This document shows positions 8,408 to 15,902 of a stretch of 36,001 bases of DNA, piece by piece. A program made the translations under genes and the position numbers. Every line of letters begins with the position of its first letter. The first letter of the stretch is position 1. This DNA comes from Syntrophales bacterium (lineage in GTDB: Bacteria > Desulfobacterota > Syntrophia > Syntrophales > JADFWA01). The stretch lies in assembly GCA_030655775.1 (NCBI GenBank), contig JAUSPI010000066.1:1-36001 (forward strand), in the 5' to 3' direction. The notes under the pieces are model-generated. The model was given only the letters and a program-made list of their open reading frames with translations. It was not told where the DNA came from and searched no databases.

Positions 8408-10366
8408 ATGATCAGAGTGGATTTTAACAAATATCCTGATATTAACACCTTATCAAAAAATGAATGGCTTGATACCAATGGCCTCGGTGGTTACGCCTCC
8501 AGTACCATTTCAAACTGTCATTCCCGAAAATACCATGGATTACTGGTTTCAAACCTTGACATCCCCGGGGGAAGATTTGTTCTTCTGTCAAAACTGGAAG
8601 ATTCTGTCATTGTCTATGGAAAGGAGTTTTTCCTGTCGGTCCATAAATATCCTATGGAGGTTTTCCCCCGTGATCATCAGCATCTGGAACAGTTCACGCA
8701 AGACCTGTGCCCCCGGTTCACCTACCGAATAGGGGAAATTATCCTTCATAAAGAATTGATGCTCGTCCATGGTAAAAATACACTTCTTATCAGATACTAT
8801 TTTGAAAATGCGCCGTTTCCCGTTCTGCTGAGATTAAAACCGCTCCTGGCTTACAGGGGCATCCATGAGCTTACAGGTGAAAACGATTTTCTCAGATCCG
8901 ACACATACAGCCTTGAAAATGGTTTTTCTATCTCCCCTTACGAGGGTATGCCGGATATCTACTTTCAGATGAATGAGAAAAGCCGGTTTCATCCATCTTT
9001 GCAATGGTATAAAAATTTCGAGTACCTGGAAGAAAGAGACAGGGGGTTCCCTTACCAGGAAGACCTGTTCATGCCCGGCAAATTAGAATGCAGCATGTCT
9101 CATGAAAAAGAGATCATACTCTGTGTATCGTTAAATAAAACTCATAACGGAATCGCCAGTCTCTGGAAAAAGGAATCAGGCAGAAGAAAAAAGCCCGGAA
9201 AAAAGACCGGCAGGAAGAGTGATCTTGAAAAAAAGCTTAATTCCTCAGCCCGGCACTTTATTATAAAGAACCGGAAAGGCAGGTCGTCTGTAGTCGCCGG
9301 ATACCACTGGTTTTACGAATGGGGAAGAGACACGCTGATTAGCCTCCCCGGTCTTACCTTCTATACTGGTAGAATCGAAGAAGGGGTAGAGATACTTCAG
9401 AATATTGCCGAACTCAGGAAGGATGGCCTTATTCCCAACTGTCTGTCTGAAAAAGACGAACACAGATCCTATAACTCTGCGGATGCGTCTCTATGGTATT
9501 TCTGGTGTGTTCAGGAATATTTAAAAAAAACCGGTGACCTGGGTTTCGTAAAAAGATCTTTTTGGCCTGTCTTAATCGATATTATTACAAACTACTACCA
9601 CGGCACACCGGAACACATCAGCCTGTTAGATAATGGTCTACTAAGAGCAGGAACCCATCTCACCCAATTAACCTGGATGGATGCGATGGCACATGGTATT
9701 CCGGTAACACCGAGAAATGGTTGCCCTGTGGAAATCAATGCCCTGTGGTTCAATGCCCTCTGCTTCACACGCGAACTTTCCGAAGAGTTTGACATTAAAG
9801 TAGAGTTTGACATTAATAGAGCAATACAGAAGATAAGCGATTCTTTCATTCGCTGTTTCTGGATCGAAAATAAAAATTGCCTCGCAGATTTATATATGCC
9901 TGATACCGAAACACGGGATGAATCTGTTAGGCCAAACCAGGTATTTGCCGCCTCCCTGCCTTACAGTACGTTAAGTAAACACAAAATGCTGATGGTCGTT
10001 AAAAAGGTTACTGAAGAGCTTCTCACACCTTATGGTCTTCGTACGCTATCACCCTTTGATTCACGGTATCGCGGAACGTATAGCGGTTCCCCGGAACAGC
10101 GGGATTCTTCATATCATCAGGGAACCGTCTGGCCATGGCTGTCAGGCCACTACGGTGAAGCATTATTGAAATCTTCGGAAAATAGAAGCGTTGCAAAGAA
10201 ACAGCTTAAAAATATACTGAAAAACATGGAAGAACATCTTCTTGACGCAGGCCTGGGTCATATCTCCGAGATATTCAGCGGAGACTACCCTCATGATCCA
10301 TGTGGCTGCATTGCCCAGGCATGGAGTGCCGCAGAAATCATACGGTTGTGTAACTTAATATTATGA
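8408..10366 (+). CDS. Glycogen debranching enzyme (amylo-alpha-1,6-glucosidase type)
   Basis: This 652-residue protein has the two-part layout of prokaryotic/archaeal-type debranching enzymes. The N-terminal beta-rich domain carries EWLDTNGLGGYASSTI and SRKYHGLLV (about 18-50). The C-terminal (alpha/alpha)6 barrel carries WFYEWGRDTLISLPGL with D308 in the GRD motif, GTHLTQLTWMDA and YHQGTVWPWLSGHYGEA. It removes alpha-1,6 branch points during glycogen breakdown. Its stop codon overlaps the ATG of the next gene by 4 bp (ATGA), so the two were translationally coupled. Only a weak AAAGGA precedes the start at 8408. A short Lys/Arg-rich insert lies near residues 257-277. Confidence 0.93.
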   Translation: MIRVDFNKYPDINTLSKNEWLDTNGLGGYASSTISNCHSRKYHGLLVSNLDIPGGRFVLLSKLEDSVIVYGKEFFLSVHKYPMEVFPRDHQHLEQFTQDLCPRFTYRIGEIILHKELMLVHGKNTLLIRYYFENAPFPVLLRLKPLLAYRGIHELTGENDFLRSDTYSLENGFSISPYEGMPDIYFQMNEKSRFHPSLQWYKNFEYLEERDRGFPYQEDLFMPGKLECSMSHEKEIILCVSLNKTHNGIASLWKKESGRRKKPGKKTGRKSDLEKKLNSSARHFIIKNRKGRSSVVAGYHWFYEWGRDTLISLPGLTFYTGRIEEGVEILQNIAELRKDGLIPNCLSEKDEHRSYNSADASLWYFWCVQEYLKKTGDLGFVKRSFWPVLIDIITNYYHGTPEHISLLDNGLLRAGTHLTQLTWMDAMAHGIPVTPRNGCPVEINALWFNALCFTRELSEEFDIKVEFDINRAIQKISDSFIRCFWIENKNCLADLYMPDTETRDESVRPNQVFAASLPYSTLSKHKMLMVVKKVTEELLTPYGLRTLSPFDSRYRGTYSGSPEQRDSSYHQGTVWPWLSGHYGEALLKSSENRSVAKKQLKNILKNMEEHLLDAGLGHISEIFSGDYPHDPCGCIAQAWSAAEIIRLCNLIL

Positions 10367-11160
10367 AAGTATTGATGTTTGGATGGGAATTTCCACCTCA
10401 TATCGGCGGCGGACTGGGGACGGCCAGTTTGGGATTGACGGAAGGGCTGACAGGACACGAAGTCGAAATTGCGTTTGTTATGCCCGGTAGGGGAAAATAC
10501 CATAAAACATCTCATGTTCAATTTATAGACAGCACAGATTTTCAATTCAATAATGGTGAAGCCGGCAGAATCAAAGACCTCAAAATCGAGGCTATCGATT
10601 CCCTTTTGATGCCCTATATGACTGAAGAGTCGTACAGAAAAAATCTAAAGGAGGTTACGGATAAATCAGGGGGCGGTTTCGGATCACCCTTATTAGAGTT
10701 TTCAGGCTACTATGGCCCGGATATTTTTTCTGAGGTCTACCGGTACAGTCAGGTTGCCCGCACCATAGCTGTCCAGCACCAGCCGTATGATATCATCCAC
10801 GCCCACGATTGAATAACCATTCTCGCAGGAATCCAGACACGGCTTGCCACGGAAAAACCCCTTATCTTGCACGTACATTCACTTGAATCCGACAGAAGTG
10901 GCATTCATGGAAATCAGCACATTTATAACATCGAGCGACGTGGTATGCAGGCAGCAGATCATATTATTGCCGTGAGCCATCATACCAGGAAAAAAATAGT
11001 TCGGGATTATGGAATATCCGAACGGAAGGTATCGGTTGTCCATAATGCCGTATCACACTCAAAATCATTGACGGATTACAATGCAATAAAGGAAATACAC
11101 TCGGAGCAAAAAGGACAAAATAGCCCGAACTGCTTAACGCATGGCGGAGACTTCAAATAG
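10363..11160 (+). pseudogene. GT4/GT5-like glycosyltransferase, broken by a TGA codon and truncated
   Basis: The frame starts MKVLMFGWEFPPHIGGGLGTA, the N-terminal nucleotide-sugar-transferase fold of glycogen-island glycosyltransferases. It runs to ...DIIHAHD and hits TGA at 10810-10812. The same frame then continues with ITILAGIQTRLATEKP, LILHVHSLESDRSG, DHIIAVSHHTRK and VSVVHNAVS, so the TGA stands where HDW would have its Trp (TGG to TGA). The frame ends at TAG 11158-11160, soon after the first Rossmann domain; the C-terminal donor-binding domain is absent. From about 11124 the DNA instead encodes, in another frame, the end of a GH57 protein. The first 149 residues could still be made but lack a complete active site. 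TGA is the normal stop of neighbouring genes, so recoding is unlikely. Confidence 0.85.
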
Positions 11161-11500
11161 CAGACCATTTTTATTATATGTTTACAAAAAAGTTTAATAC
11201 TGGTAGTATTGATGCGTTCGTAAAAAGTCAGTTTTCTTCGCTCAGAACCATTTTGGGGATGCTGTTATTGCCCGGCTAAAAATCTAAAACTCGTGCTAAC
11301 GCACTCAAACAGTTAGATTTCCTTAACGCCGGTCACTATCAGCATCTTTTTCCCAAAATGCTTAAATTCGCCCCGAAAAGACTCTTTACGAACTTGTCAG
11401 TATTAAAACATACTTTAATCCTTACAACGATCCGTACGAATCATATATTAACTACATGAATATTCTGGCGGATTTCACCCGGAGGCTGAAGAAACCATAA
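11124..11500 (+). pseudogene. C-terminal remnant of a GH57 alpha-amylase-like gene
   Basis: From 11124 one frame reads PELLNAWRRLQIADHFYYM and then FTKKFNTGSI to 11210. After skipping the inserted element and one target duplication, the same protein resumes at 11405 as KTYFNPYNDPYESYINYMNI and ends at TAA 11498-11500. The reconstructed ending, HFYYM...FNPYxxPYxxYxxxMNxLxDF, is characteristic of GH57 amylase-like proteins that sit beside glycosyltransferases in glycogen clusters. Everything upstream of this C-terminus is missing, and a TAG (11121-11123) precedes it in frame. A deletion therefore seems to have fused the start of the glycosyltransferase gene to the end of its GH57 neighbour. Confidence 0.75.
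11211..11398. mobile_element. Short non-coding inverted-repeat element, copy A (188 bp)
   Basis: The left end is GATG-CGT-TCGTAAAAAGTC. The right end, read inward, is GACA-AGT-TCGTAAAGAGTC. Perfect 6-bp direct repeats AGTATT flank it (11205-11210 and 11399-11404). It interrupts the GH57 remnant between GSI and KTYFNPY; removing it plus one AGTATT restores the frame. The interior contains further inverted sequence (CATTTTGGGGATGCTG against CAGCATCTTTTTCCCAAAATG), so a long hairpin is possible. No coding capacity is evident, making it MITE-like. Confidence 0.85.
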
Positions 11501-11593
11501 TAATTGGAAAATGCTTCCTCTCAATGATAAAAAGGATTCATGCAATATCAGTGAAATTTAATAACCAAGTCGTCATAATTCTGGAGTCAACAT

Positions 11594-14500
11594 ATGAATC
11601 ATGTAAATGATGCAAAATATTTATTCGAAGTCAGCTGGGAAGTATGTAATAAAGTTGGCGGAATATATACGGTACTGAAGACAAAGATCAACAATGCCGT
11701 CAAGCATTTCGGAGACAATTACTTTTTGATCGGTCCAGATTTTGGAAACAATCCTGAATTTGAGGAAACCAGTGAAGATATCTGGGAAGCTATTAAAGGC
11801 GAACTACACGACAGGAATCTGACATGTCGGTTCGGGCGCTGTCATTTTACGGGCAGCAACCCACGGGTTATCTTGGTAAATCAAAACAATAAATACAGAC
11901 AGGACGAGCTCCTTTTTCAGTTGTGGCAGGATTTTGGAGTAAATTCCATGTCAGGCGAATGGGATTATATTGAACCTGTCCTGTTCAGCACTGCCTGCGG
12001 AGAAGTGATTGAAGTTCTTTATGAAAAAATTGTAAATGAAAATGAAGTGGCAGTTGCCCAGTTCCATGAGTGGATGAGTACGGCGGGCATGCTTTATATA
12101 AAAAAACATGTCCCGGAAATAGCTACGGTATTTACTTCCCATGCCACTATGCTGGGAAGAGCCCTTGCCGGACACGGAACTGATATTTACACGAACTTAG
12201 AAGATATATCACCTAATGAAATGGCAACAAAAATGAATGTTACCGCCAAACATTCACTGGAAACCGTTTCAGCCAGAGAGTGTGATTGCTTCACGACAGT
12301 TAGTGAAATCACAGCAAGGGAAGCTTCCCATTTTCTCCAGCGGGCTCCGCAGGTCATTTTACCGAACGGTATCAATATAGACGATATCCCGGATATTACC
12401 AAACAACCGGAGGGAATCGGTAAACACCGTGAGGCATTATTAAACTTTGCATCCAAATTTCTACAAAAGGATCTGGATTCGGAAACGACACAGGTATTGA
12501 TTATATCGGGTAGATATGAATTCCGCAACAAAGGCATAGACCTGTTTCTGGAGTCTCTCAACAGTATAAATCATATCTTAAAAGAAGAAACCTGCAAGGA
12601 ACAGATCGTCGCGCTTTTCAGTGTCGTAGGCGGACATTTTGGTATTTCCAACGAAACGCAGCAGATATTAAAGGGAAAGGAAATTCAGCGAGGAGGCTTT
12701 AGCAGGATATGCACCCATCAATTGCAATATCCCCAGCACGACCCTATCTGGAATAAATGTAATAGTCTTAATCTCTTAAATGCTGCGGAAGACAACGTAA
12801 ACATCATATTTATGCCTGTTTATCTGGATGGGTATGATGGCTTGCTGAACATGCCCTATTACGATGTATTGAGCGGATGCGACCTCGGCGTTTTCCCGTC
12901 ATACTACGAACCGTGGGGATATACGCCTCTTGAGAGTATAGCGTACAGTGTTCCGACTATAACGACGGATCTCGCGGGATTTGGGCTCTGGGTTAAGAAC
13001 TTACCAGACTATTCCAACAAAGGTGTTATTATTTTAGAGTATTACAACAAATCCTATGAAGAGATCGTCGATTGCCTGACAAAAAATATTTTACAACATC
13101 TCAAATGGTCCAAAGAGGAGATTAATGATCAGAAGAGACAGGCAAGGAAGATTGCGGAAAGAGCCGACTGGAATGAATTCTATCCCTTTTATTTAAAGGC
13201 ATATTCTACAGCGGCAAAGATGGCCTCGCATCGCAGATATTCAATGGACACCAGTGCTTACACCCGTGAACTCGTTCATACCGGTACGGATTCCATCCAG
13301 CCAAGATTTAAGAGCTTCAGTGTCATTGCAGAAATGCCCGAAAGTATCAATCGGTTGAGGGACATCGCGTATAATCTCTGGTGGACGTGGAATCCGGAAG
13401 CTCAGGAACTGTTTGCCAAGCTTAATCCGAAATTATGGGCAGAGGTTTCAAATAATCCATTAGAGCTTCTGGAAAGAGTCAGTTATGAACGTTTAGAAGA
13501 ACTTGCAGTCAACGAATCTTACCTGAGGCTTTATAACCGAGTGTTGGAGTCTTTTGAAGATTCCTTAAAAGACAAATATCCCGCAGCAGAAGTGGATCCG
13601 TCTTTGACAAAAGAAACCCCCATTGCCTATTTTTCAACGGAATACGGGTTTCATGAAAGCCTGCCTATTTATTCAGGGGGACTGGGCATCCTGTCAGGTG
13701 ACCATCTGAAATCGGCAAGCGATCTTAATGTTCCCCTCATTGGTGTTGGGCTGCTGTACAAAAACGGTTATTTTTCCCAGACAATCGATAAGGAAGGGAA
13801 TCAAGCAGAACACTACCCGGAGAATGACTTCTCCCGCATGCCTGTTCGTGTGTTAGACCGGGAAAAGGGGGAACCGTTGAGGATTAGCGTCACCCTGCCC
13901 GGCAGAAAACTCTATGCCCAAGCATGGGAAATAGATGTGGGGCGGGTTAAGCTGTATCTACTTGATACGGCCGTACCTGAAAACAACAATCAGGATATGG
14001 AGATAACGTCACGTCTATACGGTGCCGACCAGCGTCTTCGAATAGAGCAAGAAATCATGCTCGGCATAGGCGGTGTGCGCCTCTTAGAAGCCCTCGACAT
14101 AAAACCCTCAATTTTTCATCTCAACGAAGGACATAGTGCGTTTCTGCTACTTGAACGCATAAGACAGTTGATACAAAAGGAAGGTTTGAGCTTCAACGAG
14201 GCCCGGGTAGTCGTTAAAACCGGTTCTGTTTTTACCACACACAGTCCCGTGGAGGCTGCAAACGAAAGGTTTGAACAATCCCTGATGAAGCATTATTTTT
14301 CAGATTATATCAAAGATCTCGGCATATCATGGAACACACTCTGGGAACTCGGACATTATGAACCAGGAGAGGACAAACCCTTCTTTATGTCTGTTCTGGC
14401 TCTCAAGCTCTGTTGCGTATCAAACGCAGTCAGTAAACTCCATGGCGAAATTTCAAGAAAACACTGGAGAAAGGTATGGTCGGGATTTGGTGAAGATGAA

Positions 14501-15865
14501 ATTCCGATAACCCATATAACGAATGGGGTTCATATCCAGTCATGGATTGCCCCTGAGTTAAGAGCACTGTATGAAACCTATATCGGAATTGACTGGTATG
14601 CAGAGAATTTCGATATAAGTAACTGGGATAAGGTCAGTGAAATACCGGACGCGCTACTATGGCAAAAACATATGGATATTAAAGCCAACATGATCGATTT
14701 TCTGAAGAGCAGAATGGCTCGAGACATGGAAAGGCAGGGACTGACGCCCAAGTTAATCGAGAAAAAGATAGAAAGCCTGAGTCCAAATGCCATGATAATT
14801 GGTTTCGGAAGGCGTTTTGCAACGTATAAGAGGGGACATCTCATGTTTTCAGATCCGGAAAGACTATCACAAATCCTGGACGATCCGGACCGGCCTGTTC
14901 AGATCATATTTGGAGGAAAGGCCCACCCCAACGATGAGGAAGGCAAAAAGATCATTAAAAATATCTATTCATATACCTTGGACGAAAGTTTTATGGACAA
15001 GATTTTCTTTGTAGAAAACTATGACATGGAAATTGCCCGACACCTCGTTCAAGGTGTCGATGTGTGGCTCAATAATCCGATACGTCCTCAGGAAGCCAGC
15101 GGTACAAGCGGGATGAAAGTCGTTGTTAATGGCGGATTAAACTTCAGCATCCTGGATGGATGGTGGGACGAAGGATTTACCGGCACCAACGGGTGGTCGA
15201 TCGGCGAAGGCAGGGAATATGCGAACCTGGAAACCCAGAACCTCGTTGACAGCCAGAACCTCTATGACACTCTGGAAAATTCCGTGATCCCCTCATATTA
15301 TAATCGATCAAGTGAAGGAATACCTGAAAAGTGGGTCTATATTATGAAAGAATCCATAAGTACCCTTGTGCCGCGGTTTAATACACACAGGATGCTTCGA
15401 GAATACTATGAAAAGATGTATCTGCCTGCGTCAAGAAGAGCCGCTATCCTCTCGTCTAATAATTATGAAAGGGCACGGGCACTGGCAGATTGGAAACTGA
15501 AGATTGCTTCCAGATTTTCAACCGTACATATAAAGTGGTTTAAAACGAAGGGGTTCCGGGGTGATTCTCTCAATATAGGAGATGAATTTAAATTACAGGT
15601 CGGGGTAGAGCTAGGAAAACTTGCTGAAAATGAAATCCAGATGGAACTTGTTGTCGCGGAACCCGATGAAGGGAAAGAGCGCTTAAAAAACCAATCTGTC
15701 ATAATCATGGACAAAGACAAAACCCTCGAGGAAGAAGGGGTTGTAATTTATTCCGGAAAACATAAGGCCACAAAGTCAGGAAAGTTCGTATACGGTATCC
15801 GAGCCATGCCAAGTCACCCTGATCTACTTCGTTATCATGAACTTGGGTTGGTCCACTGGGGTTAG
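11594..15865 (+). CDS. Fusion of GT3-type glycogen synthase and GT35 alpha-glucan phosphorylase
   Basis: This 1423-residue protein joins two complete enzymes. Residues 1-560 resemble GT3 (eukaryote-like) glycogen synthase: WEVCNKVGGIYTVLKTK near the start, FTSHATMLGRALAG, DCFTTVSEIT and the E-x7-E catalytic pair E439/E447 in EPWGYTPLE. Residues about 570-670 match the N-terminal domain (DUF3417) of MalP/GlgP-type phosphorylases. From 675 (TPIAYFSTEYGFHESLPIYS) the GT35 phosphorylase follows, with PLP lysine K1175 in GTSGMKVVVNGG. One half adds glucose from a nucleotide sugar; the other releases glucose-1-phosphate. GGAG lies 7 nt before the ATG. Both active sites look intact. Confidence 0.93.
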   Translation: MNHVNDAKYLFEVSWEVCNKVGGIYTVLKTKINNAVKHFGDNYFLIGPDFGNNPEFEETSEDIWEAIKGELHDRNLTCRFGRCHFTGSNPRVILVNQNNKYRQDELLFQLWQDFGVNSMSGEWDYIEPVLFSTACGEVIEVLYEKIVNENEVAVAQFHEWMSTAGMLYIKKHVPEIATVFTSHATMLGRALAGHGTDIYTNLEDISPNEMATKMNVTAKHSLETVSARECDCFTTVSEITAREASHFLQRAPQVILPNGINIDDIPDITKQPEGIGKHREALLNFASKFLQKDLDSETTQVLIISGRYEFRNKGIDLFLESLNSINHILKEETCKEQIVALFSVVGGHFGISNETQQILKGKEIQRGGFSRICTHQLQYPQHDPIWNKCNSLNLLNAAEDNVNIIFMPVYLDGYDGLLNMPYYDVLSGCDLGVFPSYYEPWGYTPLESIAYSVPTITTDLAGFGLWVKNLPDYSNKGVIILEYYNKSYEEIVDCLTKNILQHLKWSKEEINDQKRQARKIAERADWNEFYPFYLKAYSTAAKMASHRRYSMDTSAYTRELVHTGTDSIQPRFKSFSVIAEMPESINRLRDIAYNLWWTWNPEAQELFAKLNPKLWAEVSNNPLELLERVSYERLEELAVNESYLRLYNRVLESFEDSLKDKYPAAEVDPSLTKETPIAYFSTEYGFHESLPIYSGGLGILSGDHLKSASDLNVPLIGVGLLYKNGYFSQTIDKEGNQAEHYPENDFSRMPVRVLDREKGEPLRISVTLPGRKLYAQAWEIDVGRVKLYLLDTAVPENNNQDMEITSRLYGADQRLRIEQEIMLGIGGVRLLEALDIKPSIFHLNEGHSAFLLLERIRQLIQKEGLSFNEARVVVKTGSVFTTHSPVEAANERFEQSLMKHYFSDYIKDLGISWNTLWELGHYEPGEDKPFFMSVLALKLCCVSNAVSKLHGEISRKHWRKVWSGFGEDEIPITHITNGVHIQSWIAPELRALYETYIGIDWYAENFDISNWDKVSEIPDALLWQKHMDIKANMIDFLKSRMARDMERQGLTPKLIEKKIESLSPNAMIIGFGRRFATYKRGHLMFSDPERLSQILDDPDRPVQIIFGGKAHPNDEEGKKIIKNIYSYTLDESFMDKIFFVENYDMEIARHLVQGVDVWLNNPIRPQEASGTSGMKVVVNGGLNFSILDGWWDEGFTGTNGWSIGEGREYANLETQNLVDSQNLYDTLENSVIPSYYNRSSEGIPEKWVYIMKESISTLVPRFNTHRMLREYYEKMYLPASRRAAILSSNNYERARALADWKLKIASRFSTVHIKWFKTKGFRGDSLNIGDEFKLQVGVELGKLAENEIQMELVVAEPDEGKERLKNQSVIIMDKDKTLEEEGVVIYSGKHKATKSGKFVYGIRAMPSHPDLLRYHELGLVHWG

Positions 15866-15902
15866 GTTTGAGAAGGAATTTTTCTTTGAGACAGTAACAG
15901 AA

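Noticed and set aside
10810-10812. In-frame TGA considered as selenocysteine or recoded tryptophan
   Set aside because: The position is Trp in the family, not Cys or Sec; no stem-loop stands out just after it; other genes in the window end with TGA; and the gene is also truncated further on.
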